Shown here piece by piece: positions 10,432-20,813 of a stretch of 64,000 bases of DNA. Where the stretch lies: NCBI GenBank assembly GCA_017607445.1, contig JAEVHH010000004.1, positions 3,038,001 to 3,102,000 of the forward strand, given 5' to 3'. Position numbers and translations under genes: made by a program. Under the pieces are notes generated by a model. It saw only the letters and a list, made by a program, of their open reading frames with translations. It had not been told where the DNA came from and made no database searches. This DNA is from Histoplasma ohiense (lineage: Eukaryota > Ascomycota > Eurotiomycetes > Onygenales > Ajellomycetaceae). Numbering within the stretch: the stretch's first letter is position 1; each line of letters begins with the position of its first letter.

Positions 10432-11508
10432 ATGCCCCTGCAGTTTGTCGACCAGAGTCCCAGTGGGATAACCAGCTCTGACAGGCGCCTTATCCGCTCC
10501 CATGTTATGCGAGGCAAGAATACAGGCAAGCAGCGCCAATCCTCCAAGAAACATGGGAATGTCGCAGAACTCAGGCGGATGATAAATGCCTCAAAACCTG
10601 CATACACGATTCAGCGACCAATATATTGGGGCGATTTGTGCATCACGTCGTTCCCCAAAGAGCTCGAGTCTGAGTCCACAGCACTCATGCATCGATGTAT
10701 TTTCACTTCTTCTATTTTTACAGCCCTATCAAGATCTGATGTTAAGAGTCATAGGGTTTTTTGACATCAGTGACGCGCTCTTTCCGCCACAGTTCTGTAC
10801 CAAGTTCGACATAATAAGATCGATTTGGGTCAACCACACTCTATTCCACAGGAGTGTGCCTGTTCACCCAATCTTATGCGACCCAGACGCGGGAAGCAGG
10901 CGGTATCCCGTCGGTGTCCTCTGCGTACCACTGATGCTGGATATGTTCACGTTCTCAACATTACTCAATGAAGTAGAAACAAAGCAAAGGTTGAGGCTTG
11001 ACCCGCTAGATTATAGACAATTCTGTCGCTTTTGTATCGACTCGTAGAGGTCTCACCTCTACGGCGTGTTCCCACCAAGCCTGCGAGATTGTATGGAGAC
11101 GTGACATACCTTGCCATGCTAGGATTCATGACGACATTGCTACCTGAGTACACTCGCGATGGGCCTAGCTGTCCCCTTATTTCTGATCGCCTCGGAAGCG
11201 CCATGAAAAACCTGTCCATCAGACCATTGGAACCTTCAGACACTGACCCCCAATTCCTGTTATGGATTCTTTTTATTAGTGGGATCTCAGTGTTGGATCT
11301 TAAAGACTGCCACTGGCTATTGTCATTGATCCGTGACACTTGTGAGAGCCTGGAGCTGGACGACTGGGGTTCAATTCAACGGCAGTTAAGCCATTTCCCT
11401 TGGATATTTGCATTGCATGAAGTGCCTGCCTATCGACTATGGAAGATGGTACAACTGGGGAGCAGGGACATTTCTTTGGAGATTTCTTCACTGGGATCGT
11501 CATGACGC
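10432..11508 (+). pseudogene. fungal transcription-factor-like (PF11951-type) pseudogene
   Basis: The N-terminal part from the ATG at 10432 contains RLIRSHVMRGKN, a hallmark of a large group of fungal proteins related to Zn2Cys6 regulators that often lack the zinc cluster itself. The middle part reads on in another frame (about 10730-11015: FDIIRSIWVNHTL, then NEVETKQRLRLDPLD). The C-terminal part returns to the first frame (about 11017-11505) with LLWILFISGISVLDL and HFPWIFALHEVPAYRLW, the usual end of the family. The change near 11016 joins continuous homology and so is a frameshift rather than an intron; the one near 10730 could be either. The central helical region is much shorter than in the family, suggesting a deletion. 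It lies beside broken biosynthetic genes, so a former pathway regulator is possible but unproven. Confidence 0.7.
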
Positions 11509-11586
11509 TGGACATAAAAACTAGTGTAACATACATCTGAACTGCCTCAAAATGCCGCTTTGGTTCATTTGACTATCCATTCACTT

Positions 11587-12724
11587 TCAGACCAGTACTT
11601 TTAGGTGCGCTTCGTACCGGGCGTTGTGGTATAGCTCAGGAGAGATGTAAGACTTGATGTCAGGCTTTCCCTTCTGCGAGCACTGATAACTGATGTATGC
11701 GTGCATTCCCTTCCCGTTCTCCAGGCCCCTGTGTTCGGCAAGCCTTTTTAGCATACCGATGTACGCATCACAGTACGTGCCTCGACCCTGCTCATCCATC
11801 CAGGCCATCAAATTGCGAGCAATGGTCAGGTCGTCCGCCCCATACTTGCGAGTAGTCAAGTAAAATTTGACCTGGGGCCTGCCGCTAGTGGGGCAATATC
11901 AAAGAAATAAATAAGTCCCTCGCAGAGCTTCAAAATCCTTCCACGTTTGTCCGGCTGTAGTGGACTCAACGGAAATCTCTTTCTCCTCGGGAAAATTGGC
12001 TGGCAGGCCCAACACAGCAAGGATCATGGAGCGCAAATTCTGCAAACTCTCCTCCGAGATGTCGCTGATGCCGCCCATTGTCATAATTTCGCGGGACTGA
12101 CTTGAAGCTGGTGTTCGCTGAAGTGAAATACATCTTAAAGTCGCGATTTGGAAGGCTCCACATTGTCCATGCCCATCACGTTGGGTTTCATCAGCTTGCC
12201 CTCAGGGCTGTTGGCCAGAAAATGCATCAAATCATCTCTGCCTGGGTGGGCTTTACCGCGATTCAGTTTCATAATCGCATCGTCCCATTCCTGTGTTGTG
12301 GCTGGATCACCTCCGATCAACAGTTTCTCGCAAGGAAGTACGATTTGAAGCCGAAACTGGCCTCTTTGTTGTACTCGACGGCGTGCATGAGAGTTGTGGC
12401 TGGTGGCTCTCCAGCTTCGAGCTCCTTGGCATAAAACTCTCTATCAGGGCGGTAAATTTCCGTTGAGAACTGACGATACCATGAATAGTCGACTGCTGGA
12501 AGCACCCGAGTCACCTTGTCCATGTAATCTATTGTTGGATCATGGTTTAGTGGATCAGATGCCGTACCCGAGTCCTTGCCGATCGCCTCCCACGAGTAGC
12601 GAATGTCAGGCTCGCCGGTTCTTGTGTTCCACTTCCAGGAGTACTCGAGAGGCGAGCCATCATAAGCGATGAGGGATTTGAAAACTGGCGTTCCATTAGC
12701 CTTCGGCGCCGGCCCCAGTCGAGG
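11587..12724 (-). pseudogene. aromatic prenyltransferase (DMATS family) pseudogene
   Basis: Minus-strand fragments match the tryptophan dimethylallyltransferase family (PF11991), which transfers a prenyl group to an indole in alkaloid and cyclic-peptide pathways. In order: VPRLGPAPK and the SPLEYSWKWN segment (about 12610-12715), YSWYRQFSTE (about 12480), SYFLARN (about 12325), a region ending near 12140, KMYFTSANTSFKSV (about 12090-12130), TMGGISDISEESLQNLR (about 12030-12080), SGRPQVKFYLTTRKYG (about 11840), and the C-terminal SYISPELYHNARYE (about 11620). Breaks seen: frameshifts near 12322, 12138 and 12088, and an in-frame TGA at 11899. The N-terminal quarter is absent; homology starts abruptly at about 12722, beside the adenylation-domain fragment. 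It cannot make a full enzyme. Confidence 0.85.
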
Positions 12725-13472
12725 TACCTGCTAGCCCTGACGTCCCAGACGAATGGAGGATAATGACCTGACGATCCTGTTCAGATACAAAATGAGTGTT
12801 TTGTGCGACTCTTGTCGATTGGCGTCCACCTGCGGCATCCGTTCCCTGCAAAAGCGTTCCCCATTCATCCGCGGGCCGAATGATTATAGCACCATCTCCG
12901 TTTAGCTGGCAAGTGCTATTTCCCTCTAGAGTCGATGCAGCATCTAAGGCAACAGTTTGAAGCCGGGGAGAGACTATGGCAAGCTTCACACCCGTTTCTC
13001 GAAAAAGATGACGCACAGCAAAGGAACTCAGTCGTGCTGATAAAAGGAGTTCCGGCACGCCCATACCCATGCACGCAAGGACATAAATTGCCAATCCGAC
13101 ATGACTTTCCATCAATATGGCAACTGGGGCGCATTTCGTTACAACTCCGTCTGCGTCAACCGTGAGTGGATGAAGACTAGAGTTCTCCGCTCTAAGTTTG
13201 GTCTGGCAGCCTGCGATGGCACTTTGTAGTTTTGCATAGCTCACTGGAATGAGATTTCAGTGCCTTGTCATTTGGGTGCAGAATATATGGTGCGGATTAC
13301 GTTTGCCATGAAAATCAACTAGGGGGACAACTGGCATCCGAAACCCGACGTCGCCATAGGTAAGAAATAAACACCCATGGGACAATCGGCGCTGACAACT
13401 TTGGAGAAAAGCCACCCTCGCAGCCCCAGGATAAGAATACGGAGTTTGGAGTTTGGAGTTTGATCTCGTCAT
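12696..13472 (-). pseudogene. NRPS-like adenylation domain, truncated
   Basis: A minus-strand frame contains the first part of an AMP-binding domain. It has APVAILMESHVGLAIYVLAC, a Leu-rich segment and then IILHSSGTSGL, which corresponds to the nucleotide-binding A3 motif. Immediately after A3 the homology ends and the prenyltransferase homology begins in a different frame; this frame stops at 12696. An in-frame TGA at 13257 separates it from an upstream piece reading TYGDVGFRMPVVPLVDFHG, which I take as its N-terminus. No A4-A10 motifs, carrier domain or reductase remain. Such domains activate amino or aryl acids in NRPS and NRPS-like enzymes. Together with the prenyltransferase it suggests the wreck of a small secondary-metabolite cluster. 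Confidence 0.75.
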
Positions 13473-14556
13473 CCGCGCGGCCCAGGAACCTGTATGCTGG
13501 AGAAACCAGGGAGTTAATTACATGCACATGTAGTTAACTAGTTTAGCCCATTCCAGCTTCCTCCGCACGCCAATCATGTAGGATATAACTTAGCACACAG
13601 TAGTTCTACTGCGTGGTCCGAGAACCATGTAGTTCCATGGATTTGTATCCACAGGAAATGCTAGAGACAAGAGGAGAACGGGGTAGTTTTCATCAGCGAT
13701 GAGGATTAACACTCTCGCTTCCACAACGACATCAATAATGCCTGCAAACAGCCGCAACGGCTGAAGACTTGGTCCGGCTAACCAGCCTATCAGGTGGAAG
13801 AAGACTGTACAATTTTAATATTAATTAGTTACCCAGAGGATAAATCCACATCTGACATGTCGTCGCGTATTTGGCTAGGTTCTCATGACGGATTTCGGAG
13901 AAATTGCCAGTCTTCGTCGCCGCAGAGATGATTCCCCTTTGCCAGCTTTTTAATGGGCTTGAATTTAGCTAGGTTATACTCAGGGTATCAGCTCAGCGTG
14001 GTCACAAAAAGGTCATCATCGTAAGTTTTATTGATTTATCGCTTGTAAGAACCGAAGCGGCTTCATTCTGGGTACGCAGAAACATTGCCTTGTCTCTTTT
14101 AGTAAACTAGTAAGCTGTTTTGACAAACGTGGTGGTGTCAAAACTCCACATTTGTAGATGTGTACGACGGACTATCATTGACAATCTGTAAAAATAAAAA
14201 TAAAAAATTTTTTTAACAGATGACTTTACTTACTATTTTATTATTTCTATATAATCTAAGGATGTTTGTTGTCAGAGAAGGCCTGCTATTATCTACATCT
14301 TGATAGTGGTGGTGTTTGTTGTTAGCATAAGGATCATATCAAAGAATACTCTTAACAGCAGCAGTGATCTGTGGTTGAGGTTATCTCATATTATCCATGC
14401 CTTGACAACAGCAATGCGCCTGCCATTAACATATCCTGATATTATTAGGTACTGTAAGAAGAATTTCTATTCACCTATTCATCTACTTAGAAAAGGAGGT
14501 TGCATACCAAACTCTACAAACAGAATGTGAAAATTGATTAAATGATCATGAAAAGC
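13473..14556. other. AT-rich, no supported gene
   Basis: No convincing gene. From about 14190 the sequence becomes AT-rich with runs such as AAAATAAAAATAAAAAATTTTTTT. The imperfect inverted pair around 14118-14150 (TTTTGACA ... TGTCAAAA) is short and not assigned. CpG is scarce from about 14300. Confidence 0.35.
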
Positions 14557-14703
14557 CACAGAGCTCAAAGACCACAGGAACAATAATACAAAGAACTGTG
14601 AAGTACACAGGGTTTAAAAGCTACAGGAGCAATAATCCACAGGGCCATAAATGCCACAGGGCTCAAAGGCCATGGAGACAATAATCCACAGAGGTCAAAC
14701 AAG
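14557..14703. repeat. 49-bp tandem repeat, three diverged copies
   Basis: Copies start at 14557, 14606 and 14655. Each begins with CACAG, has a purine-rich CTCAAAG or TTTAAAAG core, then GGA(A/G)CAATAAT or a variant. Copies differ at several positions. The tract is CpG-free, like its flanks, and is probably part of a decayed repeat. Confidence 0.75.
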
Positions 14704-15568
14704 AGGGAGGCGCCATGATCAAGACGGCCCACAAGGAGAGCCGACAGTAAAAAGAGGGCCAGGAACGAGTAAATGAAAGACATAGAATCTTTCATAGATG
14801 GAACTGGTTTGGTAATGCTGCGAAGGAGGGGAAGGAAGGGAACTAACTGTAGACAGCATGATGAGAGTGATGAGAACTGAAAGCAAAGAGAACAACAAAA
14901 CCAACAGAATGAAGCATCAAAAACAGCTCCCCTCCTCAAAAGAAGGATAGTGGGTGAGTGAGGGTGATTGACTAGATAGAAGCTATGAAAATGCAGAAGT
15001 TCAAAAATCATGGCCATGCATGGACAGAAGGGTCGTGGCTGTAGATTCACATGACGATCGAGGTTGGACGGTTAACTAGCTCAAGGCCAAAAAGCTTCAG
15101 TGAAAATCATTCTGGCCGCCACCGAACCGTCACATCGTTATATGAAGTAACTATGAAAAATCATTCTATCTCATGATCTCATCTTATATTTAACAAGATT
15201 GATATAGTCTATATCATCCATTATCATCATTACTATATTACTGCTATACTATTCATCTTAATAATAATATCCAATTCATTTTTAAAAAGAAAGATGAACA
15301 TGATTGCTTCTCACTGCTGAGAATACCTAACTACTGTGTGGCTATTAATAATAATAATAGTTAGTTAATTACAAAACAGTTGCTTTCAATTAACTCAATA
15401 CAATGATACCAGGGTGCTCAGTAGTGGGCAGCTCGATGCTGCCACTACGGAGTAATTGGCCATGATACCACATTTACGAAGGCACGACACTTACGGACTT
15501 GGCGGTGCAGAATCCCTCTAATGGGGAATTTTGGCTTGTATACATTTCAGAACAATCATTCAGGAATA
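14704..15568. other. decayed AT-rich sequence, no gene
   Basis: From about 15135 to 15430 the sequence is very AT-rich, consists largely of ATC/TAT words and appears to have no CpG, resembling a relic of a silenced repeat. The recurring 9-mer TACGGAGTA occurs at 15446-15454. No coding motif was found. Confidence 0.4.
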
Positions 15569-17950
15569 TCACTGCTCCCCTACGACATCCTGCTCTTTCT
15601 GCGCACGTTGCAGCTCTTTGATCATGGCCATTGGTAGACCGGGATTCAACTCCTGCCACCGATCACCACCAGGGAAAACAAGCCGGCGTAACCTGTTGAC
15701 ACTACGGGTCAAAGGCTGATAAAAGGTAGTAAAATTATCCTCTGTAGTCCTGAGAAAATCTCTTTCAATAGTTATCACCCCTTTTTTTGTATCAGCTAGA
15801 TCATCTGTATCCATGTAGTTCCATTTCTCAAAGCGCTTGACGGTTCTTGCCCTCCCAGGGCCTTCATAATGAATGCATATCCAAAAGAGCACCCAGAAAA
15901 AAGATTCAAGGTCGTGCATGAAGGAATGTCTTTCGCCAAACAACACGCCGATCGCCATGAATGGCCTTGTGCCGGTTTTTCCACGGGCCCCGGAGAAGCC
16001 ATCCCGATTTACCCTTATTGCAAGGTCAAGGTCAATCAGGAATGCCCGGAAGGAAGGGTTATCCTTGTCTTCATTCACAAGTAGATTTCTGGGGGAGATA
16101 TCACTTTGCATTAGACCAGTCTTTTGGTAAAGAGACATGTACCCTTTGATACAGCCTTGCAGCCCAACAAGCAATGCGACCCTTGAGCTACTCTCAAAGA
16201 TAGGTTTCCCATAGTCCTGGACAACAACACGGCAGTGCACCCGATTCTGCAGCTTTTCGTCAGGCAGGGGGGGCTTAGCTGGAGAGCTTGAGAGTGCGCG
16301 TTTACTGGGTGGTGGAGGGAATGCTGTGTCCACAAAGTCCGAGGACCGTTTCTGCCCTGAAACACGGCTTGAATCTGTACAGGGTTGGCGGGACTTGCTC
16401 CGGCTCGAGGTAGCCTTTGAACTGGCTTTTTTTTGACCTGTTGGGATGACTAGGCCACTTCGAATACCTAAGACATCATCATCTTTACCATCGACGCGGA
16501 CGGTCTCATGATGATAGTACCGTGCGACATGGGTGACCCCTTGCGCTGCTGCTTCATATAAAAGCTTCCCTTCTTCATCGCGCTCTGGATATTGCCACGA
16601 GTCCTTGACCACAAGCGGAGTTTGCGGCTCGTCCTCGCGATGTACCTTCCAGCATGTGGTGGCCCAGCCGGCGACACAGCGCGCTCGCCCAATGACCTCA
16701 TCGATGACCAACCGTTCCACCCCGCCATCCTTCTCTATTGTGATATAGCGCTTTGTTCCATGGGTGACGATGGTAGGGTCGAATCCAAGCTGCTCCTGGT
16801 TCATCAGAAGGAACCCGAGGACAACAGAGACAAACTGGAGGCCTCTTTTGTTGATATCAAAGCTCTCTGATGCTATCCCTCCAAGGCGGTCAAACACCCA
16901 CAGCCGCAGGGACGGCCCACAGAGAGTGAATCCAAGAATAAAACGCCGGGAATCCTGGGCAGCTAGAACCTCCCTCGCATACCTTCCTAGATCAAGCCAC
17001 GCGCTTGATGCTCTGTCATATTTCTTATCATTCTTCAGCTCCCCTGGCACCAGAATCTGAGACCAATGACATCTGGAGGATTCAGTGGCATTTATATCAT
17101 CAACAAAACCAATATCAAGCTTTCGCTTTGTGATAGATCCCTCCAAAGGCTGAAAAGGTCGCGCCAGAGGCCTCCGATTGATTCTTTGAGTTGCATCATA
17201 TGCCTCTGCAAACTGCACAAGACTTTTGATAACCTGTGATAGCCATTTTAGCACTTCCTTTTCCACCGCTGTCGCTGGCCAGTCCTGCCAACCCCTCTCC
17301 TCGTTATACAATGGATTATCTCCCTCCTTGCATTTATCCAAGACAGCCTGTGCTGTCGAATCGAGTCCTGTGATATTCCCAAAATAGGTTTCAAAAAATT
17401 TGGTGGCGTCCGCGTGGAAATTGCCGAGCTCTTCTTTGAGTACAGTATCCACATACTTTCGGTATTCCGTTGAGTTCGCGAAACTACTAGTGTTGCGCAC
17501 AGAGGGCGTTTGTTGAAGGAACACGACAGGGCTCGGTGGAGGGGTAGTCCTTGAATTAGTGCCGATGAGATCGAGAACGGCGCTCCAGATGTCGTGGTCG
17601 GATGCATTTGGATTCCTTTGGATGATAAGCTTCACAAGCGGGCGATAGTCGTTGTAGCAGAAGCTGCCTTTTCGGACACGCAGGGAGAGAGAGAAAAGTT
17701 CAGAAGCTATATCGCGACTGCTGAACCTTGACTGAAGTAATAGAGCTGCTTCTGTGTTTATCAAAGCAGAAAGGAGTAGCGATACTGCTTCCTGGCAATC
17801 TTGTTCAGGCCTGTCGTCGGCGACGCCAAGAGAATTGACCAGGGAATATGAACGCTCTACATCCTGAAGTGGCTCTAGTAAATGATTGAGAGATTCACCC
17901 AATGCATGGCTCTCAACCACATTGCGCTCATGTTCCGATAGAGATGGCAT
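15569..17950 (-). CDS. FunK1-type fungal protein kinase
   Basis: An intact, apparently intronless frame of 793 residues from the ATG at 17950. The N-terminal half is helical and poorly conserved. A FunK1 signature, LVPGELKND, lies near residue 305, followed by a region with LRLWVFDRLGG and GLQFVSVVLGFLLM. A Ser/Pro-rich low-complexity insert (about residues 505-555) interrupts the kinase. The catalytic loop reads SDISPRNLL (about 616-624; HRD replaced by QSD), and the metal-binding motif is DLD instead of DFG about 15 residues later. MHDLESFFWVLFWICIH marks the F-helix region typical of the family. FunK1 kinases are predicted Ser/Thr kinases; their substrates are unknown. A broken paralogue lies at 8201-9039. 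No cluster context explains its role. Confidence 0.9.
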   Translation of the reverse strand: MPSLSEHERNVVESHALGESLNHLLEPLQDVERSYSLVNSLGVADDRPEQDCQEAVSLLLSALINTEAALLLQSRFSSRDIASELFSLSLRVRKGSFCYNDYRPLVKLIIQRNPNASDHDIWSAVLDLIGTNSRTTPPPSPVVFLQQTPSVRNTSSFANSTEYRKYVDTVLKEELGNFHADATKFFETYFGNITGLDSTAQAVLDKCKEGDNPLYNEERGWQDWPATAVEKEVLKWLSQVIKSLVQFAEAYDATQRINRRPLARPFQPLEGSITKRKLDIGFVDDINATESSRCHWSQILVPGELKNDKKYDRASSAWLDLGRYAREVLAAQDSRRFILGFTLCGPSLRLWVFDRLGGIASESFDINKRGLQFVSVVLGFLLMNQEQLGFDPTIVTHGTKRYITIEKDGGVERLVIDEVIGRARCVAGWATTCWKVHREDEPQTPLVVKDSWQYPERDEEGKLLYEAAAQGVTHVARYYHHETVRVDGKDDDVLGIRSGLVIPTGQKKASSKATSSRSKSRQPCTDSSRVSGQKRSSDFVDTAFPPPPSKRALSSSPAKPPLPDEKLQNRVHCRVVVQDYGKPIFESSSRVALLVGLQGCIKGYMSLYQKTGLMQSDISPRNLLVNEDKDNPSFRAFLIDLDLAIRVNRDGFSGARGKTGTRPFMAIGVLFGERHSFMHDLESFFWVLFWICIHYEGPGRARTVKRFEKWNYMDTDDLADTKKGVITIERDFLRTTEDNFTTFYQPLTRSVNRLRRLVFPGGDRWQELNPGLPMAMIKELQRAQKEQDVVGEQ

Positions 17951-19212
17951 TTCTTGAGCAGAGGAAAAAAGGATCACTTTGTGAAGTTAGCGTCGTGTGG
18001 GATTCTTACGTAACTGCAGAGGAATTAGTAAAGTTATCAACTACTTATTGTATTTCTTCCTGTTTCTAGGATTCCAAAGATAAGAAGGATTAAAATGAAC
18101 CGATTGCTTGATAATGCTGCTATCTTATTCTTTAGTTACAAGGTTAGAAGAAAATAGGGGAAAAGAAAGAAAAGAAAAACTCATTGGAAGGGAAATAAGG
18201 AAGGGAGGAACGCTCCTAAATGGACTGATAGCTAGGCAGTGACTATTGAGGATGCCGCACAGCTTCCTCGTGCCTTGCATTGCCTATACGCAGTATGAAC
18301 CGGCCTGTGTTCTCTTCCTGAGAGGTATATTTAGCCGGCCTCTCAATTTAGAAGCGTTGTAATTAGCGGGGTAAGAAGTATAATTCTCAATCCCTAGTTA
18401 GAGCCATCCATATTCATCGTATTATCGACACTCTTATTACACCTATGCCTCTCTACTGTCTGATCCTTGCTTCAGCACACCGAGCCGATCGTGCAGTGTA
18501 CATGAAGACCCGTAGCATATTTGCACATACGTACTTCGGTATGCGAAAGTTGATATAAAAATTGACCATTACCGTCTAGGTTTGAGAATACAGGTCTATA
18601 ACTTCCTCAAGGCCCGCCCAGCCCTTGTCCGAATACGGACGGTATATATAAGAGCTATACACAAAAGATAAGCGCACTTTTTGCTTGAGTAGTAGAGGTT
18701 ACAGAAAAAAAAATAGGAATAGGAATGAGAAGAAAAGCCAAACAACTTAGAAAAGGACGCACAAAAAATAACTGTGAAAGAAATTCGGGATGAGAGACGA
18801 AACAACTCCGGGGAGCAATGCATAACGAAACGTCGGTACTAAAGGTAATCTGAAAATAACAGCAGAAAACAGAATCCCAAGAAATCGGAGAATCAGATCC
18901 CAGATCCACACGTAGTCAGTAATAATGCTAGCCGGTGCCAGTGGAGAGTTTAACTCGACTCAACATTGGAACTGCATAATATAACAATGGGACAAAAACA
19001 TTCCGATCTACGATCTCTGGAAAGAGAGGAAGGAAAAATTTGAGCGCCGCAGCTTGAAAAGCTGAGAAAGAAGAGAAAGAGAAAGAAAAATATATATAGA
19101 AATGAGAGCATGAGAGAGAGAAGACATTACAACAATGATACGCAGAGCAAGTAAATGTCATAGAATTGAAAAGGCGCAGATCCTTAACATTGAGTCGACC
19201 AGGAATTTCCTC
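17951..19212. other. promoter of FunK1 and 3' flank of YPT6, no gene
   Basis: Contains the upstream region of the minus-strand FunK1 gene and the 3' flank of YPT6. Purine-rich runs near 18150-18200 and 19020-19130 give open frames on the other strand that are low-complexity and not supported. Confidence 0.4.
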
Positions 19213-19354
19213 CTAGCATGCGCATCCATCGTTGCTCACAGGCTGTGTCGGGTTGATATTAACATCAATCACTTTACAGAAGAATGAGTTAGTAAATTGT
19301 TCCCAATTAAACGGTTTCACCAAAAGGGTAACGATTGAGCAACAAAACCAAAAC

Positions 19355-19389
<35 letters not shown>

Positions 19390-20216
19390 GCACTTTGGTT
19401 GGTACCTCTCCCCGCCTCATCGTCCATGCCCGGCAGAGCCTGAGCTATCCTCCGAAATAGCTGCTTGACATTGTGCCCAACCTTCGCGCTTGTCTCAATG
19501 AACATGAGTCCATGCTTCTTAGCTTCCTCCTCCCCCTGCGCTGTCGTTACTTCTCGCTTATCGTTCAGATCGGTCTTGTTCCCCACAAGTACGATGATCA
19601 CGTCATTACCCCGTTCGCCGCGCACATCGTCGACCCATTTGCGTGTGTTTTGGAATGATTTGGCGTTCGAGATGTCGTAGACGACGACTGCAACGCTCGA
19701 GTCGCGGATGTAGGAGGGGATTAAGGAGCGGAATCGCTCTTGGCCGGCAGTATCCCATAGCTGGAGACGGACCGTTCGGTCTTCAAGGTACATTGTCTAC
19801 AGTCCACAGGAGAGTCAGCCGCGGCTCGCTCCCATAATAAACGGTAACAGTGGCGCTCTATTGGAGGAAGGCTGTGATCCTACTTTTGACAGGAAGTCGA
19901 TGCCAATTGTAGCCTGATACATATTGTCGAATGAATCGTACATGAATCTGGTGATCAGGGAGGTCTTTCCAACTGCGTCCGTTATACCGAGAATTTAAAC
20001 CAGGTGTCAGTAAATTGAAACCTGTCGCGGAAAGACAACGGTTTTACCCACCACTTTGTTCTCCAAGGAAAACCAATCTAAAAGGGCCCAATCAGTATGG
20101 TGTTTCTTGAATCAACAAGGGATGTAGGTTTTAGATTGCGCATGGTGAACACGAGGGACGTACTTGAACTTCTTAAGAGGGTTTGAGTACGATTCTGTGG
20201 CTGATTGTGAAGCCAT
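19213..20216 (-). CDS. YPT6: Rab6-family GTPase Ypt6
   Basis: Five exons on the minus strand: 20164-20216, 20052-20077, 19884-19972, 19406-19796 and 19213-19271. They close to 205 residues. The G1 loop GEQSVGKT is at residues 23-30, assembled across two introns. WDTAGQERF, NKTD and ETSAK follow, and the C-terminus is CAC, a double-geranylgeranylation signal. The effector region FDNMYQATIGIDF and the start SNPLKKFKLVFLG fit Rab6/Ypt6 best. The family controls endosome-to-Golgi and intra-Golgi retrograde transport. The last intron (134 nt) contains a 33-nt T tract in the sense direction and a perfect TACTAAC branch site. Starts are divergent from VMA16, 597 bp away. Confidence 0.92.
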
Positions 20217-20813
20217 GGCGGAGGTTGCTTATTATGCTGTTATTGTCGGGGGGATTAGGACAACTCGTGGTTAGATCTCTCAAGCGTTAGAAGGAGTTTG
20301 CAGAGTTGATCCCAAGGCAGATAGATTTCGAGGCCGCAGGAGCCAGGAGTGCGTCAACAGCTGGGTATGTATGCTGCGCCTGCGTGCCTGAGAATATGCA
20401 CTAAAAGTCGTAGCAGCCGTTGCAAATCAATCGGAAGAATTCAAAGACAAGGACAAGAACAGGTGTCTTTGCCTTCCAGAGCGCCGGGATATTATCCTCT
20501 TGTTGGTTATCTGGCTGGTTCAGTTGGGGCAAGCTTGCGAAAATGGCTGGTTCCGCGCGGTTAAATATCTTAGTAAGGGAAAGCTTCCTTTAGCCGCAGA
20601 CATCACCCCCAAAGCTCACAGCCTGAAGTGCGTATACACTTCCTGTAGCATTGTCCGGCACCACCTCCTCTCCTCACTGTCGTATTACTTTCCGCCTTTG
20701 CTGCTGCGGGTTCCAGCAAGCATACTCGGCCGCTGCCCCCGCATTTCGATCCCCTCCAACCTGCCACCTTACGCCGTGTTGGAATTAATTCGACACAGGT
20801 ACAAGAGAAGACC
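20217..20813. promoter_or_regulatory. divergent promoter between YPT6 and VMA16
   Basis: A 597-bp gap between two head-to-head start codons must hold both promoters and 5' leaders. I see no canonical TATA box near either start. The region is of mixed composition. No upstream gene intervenes. Confidence 0.6.

Noticed and set aside
10697..10732. Short intron to explain the frame change in the transcription-factor-like pseudogene
   Set aside because: At 36 nt it would be shorter than any confirmed intron in the window, and the second frame change nearby cannot be an intron, so decay is simpler.
14565..15050. Open minus-strand frame of 161 codons
   Set aside because: Its end is the translation of the 49-bp tandem repeat and the rest is hydrophobic low-complexity sequence; no family recognised.
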